From JAKASX01 sp035534495 (GTDB taxonomy: Bacteria > Acidobacteriota > Terriglobia > Acidiferrales > UBA7541), in assembly GCA_035534495.1 (NCBI GenBank), contig DATLRW010000194.1, forward strand, positions 1 through 31,759: a DNA stretch of 31,759 nucleotides, given 5' to 3'. Within the stretch, counting starts at the first letter, position 1; each line of letters begins with the position of its first letter. Below the pieces are notes generated by a model that was given only the letters and a program-made list of their open reading frames with translations, ran no database searches and was not told the DNA's origin. Positions 17,239 to 25,875 of the stretch are shown piece by piece. The translations under genes and the position numbers were made by a program.

Positions 17239-18330
17239 TTACGGTGCCAGTTCTAGTACACGGAAGCTGCCGGGCACGATTTTGCCTTGCCGGTACGGGT
17301 TTTGTGGCGTGGCCTTGGCCGGCCGTGGACCTTGCGTGGCGGTGTCGAGAAAGACGTTGTGCGTCTTCCGGTCGACTTCCATCGTCCGCGCTCCAGGCTC
17401 CGTCTTGACGTGGCCCACCAGGGAAAAGCGACCGGGAGGGTCTTCCTTCACAACGGTCAGGGTTCCCCCACCACCCCCACTCGAGCAAAAGGCCAGTTCC
17501 GTCCCCGGATCGAATCGACAGGCATCGATACCGGGACCGATCGGCACGGTCTGGGCCACTTTCGCCGTATCAGGATTGACGATGGCCATCATTTGGTTGT
17601 GACAGCCGACGAAGAGCCAGCGATGCGCGGTGTCCATGGCGATGCCGGAGGGATGCTCGCAGGGAGCCAGCGGCCAGCGCTTGGTGATCTTCAAGGTATG
17701 GCTGTCAATGGCCACTTCCTCGCTCTTGTCGACCAGATTGTTGTAGACATGGCCGCGGCCGTCGGCGACGGCGTATTCGGGCCGCCCGCCCAGGTCGATC
17801 GTGCCGACGACCTTACCGGTTCTGGCGTCGATGGCGGTGGAATTGTCGCTATCGCCGTTGAAGGTAAATACGCGGCCGGAGGCCGGGTCGTAGATGATGC
17901 AATCGGGATTGTGGCCGGTGACCTTCACGGTGCCGATGACCTTCAGAGTGGCGAGATTGAAGATGGTGACGCTATTGGTAGCGCCGTCGCTGATGAAGCC
18001 CCGATTCAATTCCGGGGCGACGGCGACGCCGTGCACGCCCGGGGTATCGCGGAAAACGTGAACCACCTTGCCGGTGTCGGCGTTCATCACGACGACGTGA
18101 GTGTGATGGGCAATAAACAGGTGACGGCGCTCGACGTCGATGCCCATGTAATCCCAAAACGTGTCGCCGCCGATCTTATAGGTCCGAATAAGGTGATATC
18201 CGGACCCGGTTTTCCGCTGCATCGCCGGCGCGCGGCCGGGGCCTGCAGCCCTCGCTGTACCCGCGAAAACGAATGCAGCCGAAACCAGCAAAACCATCAA
18301 CCAAAACAGGTTCTTGGAGAGTGTCCGCAT
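17239..18330 (-). CDS. Secreted YncE/YVTN-type beta-propeller (propeller B)
   Basis: This 363-residue protein has a signal peptide at 1-28 (ending ARA) and seven-bladed propeller repeats: VVMNADTGKVVHVF, VTIFNLATLKVIGTV, AIDARTGKVVGTI, VAIDSHTLKITKRW, AIVNPDTAKVAQTV. It carries the PCEHPSGIAMD and FVGCHN signature shared with propellers C and D. Three extra features set it apart: a run of five glycines (SSGGGGGTL), a WDYMGIDVERRHLFIAHH start blade rich in histidine, and a longer tail (QGPRPAKATPQNPYRQG). The ribosome site is GAAGGGGGGG, containing a G7 run. The first 19 codons are almost the same as in the neighbouring heme/propeller gene upstream, although the mature proteins are unrelated. 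It is the only propeller here not directly beside a receptor. Confidence 0.84.
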   Translation of the reverse strand: MRTLSKNLFWLMVLLVSAAFVFAGTARAAGPGRAPAMQRKTGSGYHLIRTYKIGGDTFWDYMGIDVERRHLFIAHHTHVVVMNADTGKVVHVFRDTPGVHGVAVAPELNRGFISDGATNSVTIFNLATLKVIGTVKVTGHNPDCIIYDPASGRVFTFNGDSDNSTAIDARTGKVVGTIDLGGRPEYAVADGRGHVYNNLVDKSEEVAIDSHTLKITKRWPLAPCEHPSGIAMDTAHRWLFVGCHNQMMAIVNPDTAKVAQTVPIGPGIDACRFDPGTELAFCSSGGGGGTLTVVKEDPPGRFSLVGHVKTEPGARTMEVDRKTHNVFLDTATQGPRPAKATPQNPYRQGKIVPGSFRVLELAP

Positions 18331-18334
18331 GATG

Positions 18335-18341
18335 CCCCCCC
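18335..18341 (-). repeat. G7 run within the ribosome site of propeller B
   Basis: Seven consecutive G residues on the coding strand form the ribosome-binding region, four bases from the ATG. Slippage here would alter the spacing between ribosome site and start codon. Similar runs precede receptors 1 and 2. Confidence 0.6.
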
Positions 18342-18358
18342 TTCTGAATAAATACTGC

Positions 18359-18392
18359 CCCGGACGGCGGGCCGCATCGGCCCTCGTCCGGG
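18359..18392 (-). terminator. Hairpin between heme/propeller fusion 1 and propeller B
   Basis: An eight-base stem CCCGGACG/CGTCCGGG encloses a second stem GGGCC/GGCCC with a short loop. On the minus strand it is followed by GCAGTATTTATT. It is either a weak terminator or an intercistronic stabilising structure; propeller B starts 29 bases further on. Confidence 0.45.
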
Positions 18393-18515
18393 ATATGGGT
18401 TTCGAGCCGTGCGCTGAAGAATTAGCGTCGCCCGGGGAAAACCCTCAGCACGAGCCGGATTCGGCGCGCCGCTTCCCCTGGGCGAGGAAGCGGCGCGTCA
18501 GAGCCCGGCAACTTG

Positions 18516-20213
18516 TCATTTGGAAAGGTGCATGCCGCCGCCCGCCAAATACCAATTCACTACCACGGCGTTGGCCGGCGATGACCCCCAGATTCGTCCC
18601 TGTGCATCGGTCCAGAACCTTCTCATGGTGATTTCTGGATAGGGGAACGGATACTGGATGATCTTTCCCGTCTTCGGGTCGAGCCGCTGGATCTGGTCTA
18701 TAAACGTCATCGAATACCAAATGTTGCCAGCGTGGTCGACAGCGATCGCATAGTCGTGCTTGTTCGGTCCCAGGGGAGTGTAGATTTTGAAAGCTTTGGT
18801 CTTGGGATTGAACCGGCAGACCCTACTGCTGTTGTAACAGGTGAGCCACACGATACCCTTGGCATCGAACGTGATCCGGTGGGGCTTGAAATTCTTGGGA
18901 TCGGTAGCAGGGAAATATCTGATGAGTGTTTTTAACGTCCTCGGGTCGACTTCGTAGAGCGGAGTATTCGGGGAAATTCCGGTGAACCATACGTTCCCGT
19001 TCACCAGATCCCCTCCCACATCGTACGTGTTCGGGATTCCCGGAATTGAGGTGAACTTGCCCGTTGCCGGATCGAGCCGCGTGGCGGGGTCTCCGCTGGA
19101 GAAAACGTACAGTTTCCCATCGACCAGCATGGGATGCGAGTCGTGCTTGTATCCCCCACGGATTCCCCATTCCGATTTATCGATAAACGGCGCTTGGAAT
19201 TGCGTCACCTTCCCGGCTTTCAAGTTGACTTCGCCGACCCGGTTGCAACCTTGCTCGGCGTACCACGCATTGCCGGACGGGTCAACCTCGACTGCGTGTA
19301 TGCCTTCCCCCTTGCACGGCAGCGGGTACGTCGAATTCCTAAGGGCCTGGGGCGACATGTAAGTCGTGTTATTTCCGGTCTTGGGATTGATTCGAACTAC
19401 CCGATTCCCATTTCCGTAGTCGGCTGCCCAAATATACCCATCAGCGTAATATCCCTTCTGGACGGTCGGCGGATACGCTTGAAAATCCAGCCAAGTTGAA
19501 TCCGCCAAGGGATACACGACGTAAACGATATTCATCGCCTTTTTGCTGAATTTCTGCACCGTCGCCTGATAGCCAGGCAGGTCGGCCGGCGATGCGGGAA
19601 GAGTGGAATTCAAACCGAACACCTGAGTGAGATAGCTGGCTATTTGATCGGCCATCTGATTGGTGGCCGGAAACGGCACGCCTCTGGGACCAAGGGAGTA
19701 GTTCACTGCGTCGTCCCGCATGTAATTGATAAGCCCCATCCAGCCCTGGTAGTTCAACCGGCGAGTGGCCATGCGGCTTTGAAAATTATGGCAGCCAAAG
19801 CAAGTTCTAAACCATGTTGCTTTCCCCGTGCCATTCGGCAGCAACACTCCTGCCTGGTAAACGGAAATATCGCTCCAGCTCACGTTGCCCTTCTGCAAGT
19901 CAAAACCGCATTGAGCATGCTGATCTGCAGTTTGCAAGGTTTCATTTTGCGCGGCGGCCTTGTAACCAACAGCCCGGATGCTAACCCGGTAGTCTCCCGC
20001 TGGAAGGTTCGGCACCTTAAAGCTTCCATCCTCCTGCGACAAGACATCCGTCATGATAGTGGTGCTCATATTCTGCGCTTCGACAAACGCGCCTTCGAAA
20101 GGCTTGCCATCGGGGCCTTTCACCGTGCCCGTGATCGTCGCCCCCATGACTAGAGGGACGGCCGAAACCATCAAAACCATCAGCCAAAATAGATTCTTCG
20201 AGAATGCCCGCAT
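18516..20213 (-). CDS. Exported heme-c / Vgb-like propeller fusion with carboxypeptidase-regulatory-like domain (fusion 1)
   Basis: This 565-residue exported protein has a signal peptide at 1-24, a carboxypeptidase-regulatory-like domain at about 26-105 (ITGTVKGPDGKPFEGAFVEA, GSFKVPNLPAGDYRV) and a cytochrome-c-like segment at about 130-205 with CFGCH (138-142). M165 is a candidate distal ligand, and the helix QIASYLTQVFG closes the segment. A propeller follows at about 225-565 with streptogramin-lyase-type blades (IHAVEVDPSGNAWYAEQG, HRITFDAKGIVWLT, YAIAVDHAGNIWYS). Covalent heme places it in the periplasm. True Vgb enzymes linearise streptogramin B, but fusion to heme suggests another role, such as electron transfer or sensing. 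GGAGG and AAGGA precede the ATG. It lies between propellers C and B, all on one strand, and is a paralogue of fusion 2. Confidence 0.83.
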   Translation of the reverse strand: MRAFSKNLFWLMVLMVSAVPLVMGATITGTVKGPDGKPFEGAFVEAQNMSTTIMTDVLSQEDGSFKVPNLPAGDYRVSIRAVGYKAAAQNETLQTADQHAQCGFDLQKGNVSWSDISVYQAGVLLPNGTGKATWFRTCFGCHNFQSRMATRRLNYQGWMGLINYMRDDAVNYSLGPRGVPFPATNQMADQIASYLTQVFGLNSTLPASPADLPGYQATVQKFSKKAMNIVYVVYPLADSTWLDFQAYPPTVQKGYYADGYIWAADYGNGNRVVRINPKTGNNTTYMSPQALRNSTYPLPCKGEGIHAVEVDPSGNAWYAEQGCNRVGEVNLKAGKVTQFQAPFIDKSEWGIRGGYKHDSHPMLVDGKLYVFSSGDPATRLDPATGKFTSIPGIPNTYDVGGDLVNGNVWFTGISPNTPLYEVDPRTLKTLIRYFPATDPKNFKPHRITFDAKGIVWLTCYNSSRVCRFNPKTKAFKIYTPLGPNKHDYAIAVDHAGNIWYSMTFIDQIQRLDPKTGKIIQYPFPYPEITMRRFWTDAQGRIWGSSPANAVVVNWYLAGGGMHLSK

Positions 20214-20369
20214 GACGTTCCTTCCTCCTGTCTGCTACCCGTTATCCTAATCGCGGCCGGATCCGCGCTTACCCGGGGAATGGATCTCCAGCTTTGCGCG
20301 TATAGAAATCTACATTCGCACAAAGTCCCCCCCGGCAGCGGAAGGCCGCTCCTGTTTCACGAACAACAA

Positions 20370-21404
20370 TTACCTGCCGACAACAAGGGCGACGAACGTA
20401 CCCGGCACGATGCTACGCGCGGTGCTGCCATGCCCATGCATAGCGGTAATCAGGAAAATGTTGTGCGTTTTCCCGTCGAGCGCCATGGTCCTGGCGCCGG
20501 TTTGCGTATCGACAGTTTGGACCACATGGAATTTGTCGGGTGAGTCCTCATGAATGATCGTGAGATTTCCACAGCCGCCGTTGGAGGAGAAAGCATTTTG
20601 GGTCGCCGGATCGAAAATGCTGGCATCGGGGTCCGCACCCACTGGTAAGGCCGCGACGACCTTGCCGGTGTTGGCATTCGTGACCACCATCTTGTTGTTA
20701 CTGCAAACGGAGAACAGGAGATGATTCGCCCGGTCCATCGAGAGCCCGGACGGGTACTCGCACGGGGCAAGCGGCCACCGGTGGAGTACCTTCAGCGTCC
20801 GCGCATCGAACTCGAGCATCTGGCTCTTGTTCGTGATGTTGACGAAGATGTGGCCCTTTCCATCGGACACGGTGAACTCCGGCTGGCCATCGAGCGGAAT
20901 CGTGCCGACGACCTTGCCCGTGACAGCGTCGATGGCGGTCGCGTCGTTTCCGGCGCTGTTCATGATGAAGACCCGTTTCGTGGCCGGGTCGTAGGTATTC
21001 CCGTCGGGGTCCTTGCCGGTCTTGACCGTCCCGATTATCTTCAGGGTTTTCAGGTCGAGTATTGTCGATGTGTCGTTGTCGCCATTGACGGTGAACCCGC
21101 GGCCAAGATCGCGGGCCAGCGCGATACCGTGCACTCCCGGCATGCCGGTCAGCTTGGCCTCGACCTTGCCGGTATCGACGTCGACGACATCCATGTAGCT
21201 TCCCCGGCCAATGAAGAGCCGGCGAAGCGCGCTATCGATGCGGATATAGTCCCAGCCTTGCGTGCCGCCCAAATGATACGTTTTCAAAACGCGATAGCCG
21301 GAATAGCCCGATGATTTGGACGGTACGGGCGCCGCCAGGGCGAACGAGGCCAGAAGCAAAATGAATGCGGGAAAACCAACAATGCGTAACAACCGAGTTG
21401 CCAT
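20370..21404 (-). CDS. Secreted YncE/YVTN-type beta-propeller (propeller C)
   Basis: This 344-residue protein has a signal peptide at 1-23 (ending ALA) and propeller blades DVVDVDTGKVEAKL, STILDLKTLKIIGTV, TAIDAVTGKVVGTI, LEFDARTLKVLHRW, VVTNANTGKVVAAL. It has the shared signature PCEYPSGLSMD with C-S-N in the next blade. It is the close relative of propeller D: both share YRVLKT, GWDY, MPGVHG, DGKGHIFVNIT and GHG near the C-terminus. I chose ATG 21404 because a perfect AAGGAGG lies six bases before it; the frame extends to 21614 but that part lacks a signal peptide. It follows receptor 3 on the same strand, 350 bases on. Confidence 0.86.
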   Translation of the reverse strand: MATRLLRIVGFPAFILLLASFALAAPVPSKSSGYSGYRVLKTYHLGGTQGWDYIRIDSALRRLFIGRGSYMDVVDVDTGKVEAKLTGMPGVHGIALARDLGRGFTVNGDNDTSTILDLKTLKIIGTVKTGKDPDGNTYDPATKRVFIMNSAGNDATAIDAVTGKVVGTIPLDGQPEFTVSDGKGHIFVNITNKSQMLEFDARTLKVLHRWPLAPCEYPSGLSMDRANHLLFSVCSNNKMVVTNANTGKVVAALPVGADPDASIFDPATQNAFSSNGGCGNLTIIHEDSPDKFHVVQTVDTQTGARTMALDGKTHNIFLITAMHGHGSTARSIVPGTFVALVVGR

Positions 21405-21754
21405 TCCAATCCTCCTTAAGTTCTGACTGCTAAACGCGAAAAGTCGAACCGGCGTCAGGCTGGGATGTCTGCTGCCAGCAGGAATCTCCGTTCCGATCTC
21501 ATAGGCAGGGGCAAGCTTACACGCAAAGCGTCTCCAGGGAAACCAAATCCTGCTGGCCCGCAACCGATTTTCCGGCCGGCCCCCGAGCGCGGCGAGGAGC
21601 CGCGGGTGTGGCAACGATGGAAAGCGGCTGGAAGGCGGCTAAAAGCAGCGATGGAGGCCGGCGCGGTGAAAACGTCCATCCCGCGCCGTGCCTCCATCGA
21701 CTTGCATTTCAGTACCGATGTTATGGCCGCCGAAGCGGCCGGTTTAGCCGAGCG
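21405..21754 (-). other. Gap between receptor 3 and propeller C
   Basis: No gene is supported in these 350 bases. Fifteen bases after the receptor stop, the minus strand can form GGCCGC-TTCG-GCGGCC (about 21723-21740), a stem with a stable UUCG loop. A longer hairpin follows at 21649-21699. I found no convincing promoter before propeller C. Confidence 0.5.
21649..21699 (-). terminator. Long hairpin after receptor 3
   Basis: Stems CGATGGAGGC/GCCTCCATCG (10 bases) and GGCGCGG/CCGCGCC (7 bases) stack around a small internal bulge with a 14-base loop. On the minus strand CTGCTTTTAG follows, a short T-run. It probably ends the receptor 3 transcript. Confidence 0.5.
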
Positions 21755-24700
21755 TCAGAACTTAAACGTTAGCGAGAACTGAATTTCCCGCTGGTTCTGC
21801 GATATCGTGTTTGTGATCTGCGCATCTGACGGGCTAAGCGCTTCCGAGAACGGACTCATGTCCGACTGACTGCCGGAAAATAGACCGCCCGATTGCGGCA
21901 TCCCGAAGTTTGGATGGTTGAAGAGGTTGAAGAAATCGGCACGGAAGTCGACCGATCCCGCTTCTCCGAGGAACCCGACTTTCGTGTCCTTGGCAATCGA
22001 AAAGTCCAGGTTCCGCAAAGCCGGCCCGAGCAAGAAGTCGCGCGGAGAGGTGCCCAATTGCCCGACGCACAGATTCGTACCGTTTTGCACTGCCGTTGGG
22101 TTGTTGCAAGCCGTGCTGCTTGTGGCCTCCGGGCTGTTGAACGTGGGCGCCATGGAGAACATATTCACGTTGTACCACTGGTTGATGTTGCCCGTGATCA
22201 CCGTGTTCTTATTGTAAACAACGGGCGTATACGGGCATCCGCTTGCGACGCCGCCCGGGCAGGTGGAGGGATAGTAGCTCGCCAGCACTCCCGCCGTATT
22301 GACGTTGACCAGGTCAGGCTGCCCTTGCAAAACGCCTGAACCCGATCGATTCGAGCCCATGATAATCGAAAACGGATAACCAGACTGTACGCTGACGATG
22401 CTGCTCAACCTCCAGCCATTGGTCACTTTCGAGACGAAACCGGAGGACCCGATCCCCGGCACATGGTAAACGACGTTGAACTGCCAGTCATAAGGACTCG
22501 CGAAACAGGCCAGCCCTTTGTCCACGGCCTTCATGTTCAAAGGATAGGTGTCCGCCTGGCCACCGGACGAGAAGCAGTCGGCAACGTTCGCCTGCCCCTG
22601 CGTATCGTCCAATAGCTTGCCCCACGTGAACGAGCTGCCGAACGAGAGCCCGTGACCGGCTTCTTTGTTCAACGCGACTTCGAGGGCGTTGTAATAGGAA
22701 TCGGCTACCGTGGCAATTTCGATCGTGCTGGGCATATTGGGGTTCACGTTCACGTAGTTCGGAGAGCCTGCATCCCAGAAGGGAACCTGGCCGGCCACGC
22801 AACGGCTCGCCGGGTCTCCGCACGCGCCAAACGAAGTGGGAATAATGGGATTGGAATCCCAGTAGTCCCACAGGTGAACGCCCCGGTCGCCGACGTAGGC
22901 AACGGTCAGACCCACGTGGAAGGGCAACTGTTGCTGGACGCTCAGGTTCCAGTCGATCAAATACGGGCTCTTGGCGTTGTATTGGACGAATTGAGGCGTT
23001 GCCGTGGACGAGCCCGATGTATACAGGCTCGCAGGAAGAGGAAGCGGGATGTTGGTGTTCGAGCCGTACAGGGTGGTGATGTCGGTGGGGTTGAGGTCCG
23101 TCAAGCCGGAAAATGGTGGAGTGCCGATGGTACCTTGCTGCAAAGTGGTCCCGATGTTTCCGATGGAATAGTAGACGCCGAATCCGGAGCGCACGGCCGT
23201 CTTCCCGTTTCCGAAAACATCCCACGCCAGCCCGACCCGGGGGCTGAAATCATGCAGGGTGTTGTTGGCCATCAGCGGCCCCAGCGTGAAGGGATCGGTC
23301 TGGGGATTCACAAGCCTCGAGTTTCGTCCGTTCATCTCGACCGGGATTTTCATGAACTCGTAACGCAAGCCCAAGTTGACGGTCAGCCGCGATGTCGCGC
23401 GCCATTGATCTTGGCCGTAGAACCCGAAGGTCCAATAGCGCCAGAAGCGGTTTCCGCTTGAGCCGGGCGTTGCGTATTCAATCAACCTCGGAGTCTGCCC
23501 AAGGAAGTCAGCAAAGTTCGTGTAGGTCAAAAACCCGGTGATCGACGGGGTGTTTCCGATTCCCGAGTTCCACCGGTTGATCAGCGTGCCGAACATGAAG
23601 GAATGGTTCCCGTGAGTCCAGGAAACGTCGTCGCTCAGCGTGTAGACGTTTTGGAGATAGAACACAGCCGGATACGACTCGGCCGGTCCCAACTGGCTGT
23701 AGCCGCCCGCGAAAATACTAAAATCCCCGATGGGAGGGTTGGGGATGGCGGCGGAAGACGGGATGATCGGAAACCCTAGGTTGCTGTTGGGAAGGCCTAC
23801 GTAAGAATCGGCCGCGTGAGTATGGGTCCGGCTGAAGGACAACCGGAAGGTATTGAGCAGGTTGGGACCGAAGATGTGGTTTTCCGCCAGCGTGAAATAC
23901 TGATTCCGGGTGAGTCCCAACAGGTGGTACTGCGGGAAGCTGCCTACGCCAATATCCGACAGTCCGGTGCCTGCATTCGCAGCGTCATAGCTGCTGTTAT
24001 CGATCGTATAGCGCCCGAAGAACGAATCCGAGGAGGAAATGTTTTGGTCGATGCGCAACTGCCCGAAATCCTCGCTGACTGGCGAGATTCCGTCGTAGTT
24101 GTAGGTGCAGGGACCGCAGGGGCCCGTCTGATTGGGCAGCGGGAACAGCGAAAGAACTGGCGCGATGTACTGGCTAAGCGGCACCACATAGGGCGAACCC
24201 GCAGCCGTACCCACACCCGTCTGGTTGGGGTTGATGGCCTGAAGATCCGGGCACGGGCCAACGGTCCCGGTAGGCTGGGAACCGCTGCCATCCCAGATCT
24301 GCGCTCCGGCGCCATAACCGTTTGTTGCGTCAGCGCCTGGCGGGTGGCATCCCGCGGCGGGCACCACGGTGTTTTGAAGCACGCCGAGTTTCTCTCTCAC
24401 GCCCTCGTAGACGGCATCGAAAAACGTCTTATTCTTCTTGATCGGCCCGCCGATAGAACCCCCGAACTGGTTCTTGTTGAACGCCCCGTTTCGCTTGCCG
24501 AAAAGCGCGGATGGAGGAGGATCGAAGTAGTTTCGCGCGTCGAGAACGTTATTCCGGAAATAATCATAAACATCGCCATGAAACTTGTTGGTCCCGCCCT
24601 TGCTGACCATGACGATCTGGCTGCCCCCGTCCAGACCGTATTGGGCGGGGAAGTTGGAAGTGAGAATCCGGAATTCCTGAATGCCATCCATGCCCAAAGT

Positions 24701-25372
24701 GCTGCCGGTCAATCCGGAGGGGTTGGCGCCGGAAAGGTTCTGCAAGATAGCACCGTCTAGCATGTAATTGTTATCGCGTATCGGAGCGCCGTTTACGCTG
24801 ATGAGCGTTCCGTTTGTAATTCCGCCTGCCGAAACGAAGTTCCTCTGTTGAATGACTCCCGGTTGCAGCAAAGTGAGGTTGATGTAGTTCCGGCCGTTCA
24901 GGGGGAGCTGTTCGAGGGTCTGGTTGTTGACCAGGCCGCCCAGCGTCGCGCTCTGCGTGTTGACCAGCGGCACCGCCCCGGTCACAGTGACCGTCTGCTG
25001 GGTCGCGCCGATCTGGAGGGTGAAGTTCAGTAGCGCCTGTTGGGTAACCGATAGCGTGATTCCCGAGCGCGTGGCCGTCTTGAACCCGGCGTGTGACACG
25101 GTTAAGGAGTAATGCCCGACGGGAAGTTGAACCAGGTTGTAGTCTCCCGTAGCGTTCGTAGCGGCCGTTCGTACGGCTCCCGTATCAACATTCGTGGCTG
25201 TTACCGTCGCTCCCGGAACCGCCGCGCCCGATGGATCCTTTACGGCCCCCAGGATCGAGGCTGTAGGAAGCTGGGCCAAGGCCGAAATTCCGGCGATGCA
25301 GAATGCTAAAGAAACAAGAAGTCCTGAAATCCCAAATAACCACGTAGCGTGTCTAGCCCCTGCCACCTTCAT
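21755..25372 (-). CDS. Oar-like TonB-dependent receptor with carboxypeptidase-regulatory-like domain (receptor 3)
   Basis: This 1205-residue outer-membrane protein has a signal peptide at 1-34 (ending ALAQ) and a carboxypeptidase-regulatory-like domain at about 38-100 (ILGAVKDPSGAAVPGATVTA). The plug has LEQLPLNGRNYINLTLLQPG and NYMLDGAILQN, and the barrel ends QFSLTFKF with a terminal aromatic. It is more distant from receptors 1 and 2, lacking their FGCGC motif and having the classical LPLNGRN plug phrase. I chose ATG 25372 with AGGAGG just upstream; the upstream frame to 25438 adds no signal peptide. The ligand is unknown. It sits between a terminator plus promoter on its 5' side and propeller C on its 3' side, so it looks like its own transcription unit. 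Confidence 0.92.
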   Translation of the reverse strand: MKVAGARHATWLFGISGLLVSLAFCIAGISALAQLPTASILGAVKDPSGAAVPGATVTATNVDTGAVRTAATNATGDYNLVQLPVGHYSLTVSHAGFKTATRSGITLSVTQQALLNFTLQIGATQQTVTVTGAVPLVNTQSATLGGLVNNQTLEQLPLNGRNYINLTLLQPGVIQQRNFVSAGGITNGTLISVNGAPIRDNNYMLDGAILQNLSGANPSGLTGSTLGMDGIQEFRILTSNFPAQYGLDGGSQIVMVSKGGTNKFHGDVYDYFRNNVLDARNYFDPPPSALFGKRNGAFNKNQFGGSIGGPIKKNKTFFDAVYEGVREKLGVLQNTVVPAAGCHPPGADATNGYGAGAQIWDGSGSQPTGTVGPCPDLQAINPNQTGVGTAAGSPYVVPLSQYIAPVLSLFPLPNQTGPCGPCTYNYDGISPVSEDFGQLRIDQNISSSDSFFGRYTIDNSSYDAANAGTGLSDIGVGSFPQYHLLGLTRNQYFTLAENHIFGPNLLNTFRLSFSRTHTHAADSYVGLPNSNLGFPIIPSSAAIPNPPIGDFSIFAGGYSQLGPAESYPAVFYLQNVYTLSDDVSWTHGNHSFMFGTLINRWNSGIGNTPSITGFLTYTNFADFLGQTPRLIEYATPGSSGNRFWRYWTFGFYGQDQWRATSRLTVNLGLRYEFMKIPVEMNGRNSRLVNPQTDPFTLGPLMANNTLHDFSPRVGLAWDVFGNGKTAVRSGFGVYYSIGNIGTTLQQGTIGTPPFSGLTDLNPTDITTLYGSNTNIPLPLPASLYTSGSSTATPQFVQYNAKSPYLIDWNLSVQQQLPFHVGLTVAYVGDRGVHLWDYWDSNPIIPTSFGACGDPASRCVAGQVPFWDAGSPNYVNVNPNMPSTIEIATVADSYYNALEVALNKEAGHGLSFGSSFTWGKLLDDTQGQANVADCFSSGGQADTYPLNMKAVDKGLACFASPYDWQFNVVYHVPGIGSSGFVSKVTNGWRLSSIVSVQSGYPFSIIMGSNRSGSGVLQGQPDLVNVNTAGVLASYYPSTCPGGVASGCPYTPVVYNKNTVITGNINQWYNVNMFSMAPTFNSPEATSSTACNNPTAVQNGTNLCVGQLGTSPRDFLLGPALRNLDFSIAKDTKVGFLGEAGSVDFRADFFNLFNHPNFGMPQSGGLFSGSQSDMSPFSEALSPSDAQITNTISQNQREIQFSLTFKF

Positions 25373-25714
25373 GTACTCCTCCTGACAAACCAAAAGAGTT
25401 TCTGGCTGCAACAATGATCCGACGTTGCGAGTTCCCATCGCTCACAGAAGCGCGCAAACTTGCTGTTGCCCAGTAGCGTAGTTTCTTGGATGTGGGTTAT
25501 GGATGGACCAGCCGTTTTAGTGCCGCACACCGCACGGCGCTAGCGCATCCCGGCTGGCTTTGGAACCCCTGGGGAAACGCACGCCAAACGCCCTCAATCA
25601 AAAAGGGCATTCCCAAAACGGTATAAAGGCGGAATCAAAATACCCCTGCGCGCTACATCACACGCGTGAGCGCCCCCAAATCCAAAACCCCTGTTCCAAG
25701 ACCAAGAAACTGTT

Positions 25715-25738
25715 ATCACCGGCAGTATGGCTTGTCAA
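25715..25738 (-). promoter_or_regulatory. Putative promoter of receptor 3
   Basis: On the minus strand a perfect TTGACA (25733-25738) is followed after 15-17 bases by GATAAC/TAACAG. It directly follows the upstream terminator, as expected for the next unit. Receptor 1 also has TTGACA with a TAAC-type -10. Confidence 0.4.
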
Positions 25739-25768
25739 GGAAAAATGGCCGCCGGCAACCCGGCGGCC
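25739..25768 (-). terminator. Rho-independent terminator of the cytochrome/propeller operon
   Basis: On the minus strand GGCCGCCGG-GTTG-CCGGCGGCC forms a perfect nine-base GC stem with a four-base loop, followed by ATTTTTCC. This is the clearest intrinsic terminator in the window and lies about 108 bases after the stop of fusion 2. Confidence 0.85.
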
Positions 25769-25875
25769 GTTCCATCATGGCAACCAAAGCACGGCTCTTG
25801 ACGAAATGTGTCGGTGAGCCCCCGGGCCCATCCTTGCGGCGCCCCGGGCCCCACGCGGACGGTACGAAACGGCGG

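Larger units (their letters stand above)
25373..25875 (-). other. Leader of receptor 3, 503-base gap without a gene
   Basis: The gap holds the terminator of the preceding heme operon (25739-25768), a putative promoter (about 25715-25738) and then a ~340-base untranslated leader. It contains several short A-rich runs and an inverted-repeat-rich segment near 25500-25560 (GCACACCGCACGGCGCTAGC). I could not draw a known riboswitch or RNA. Part of it could be regulatory leader RNA. Confidence 0.4.
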
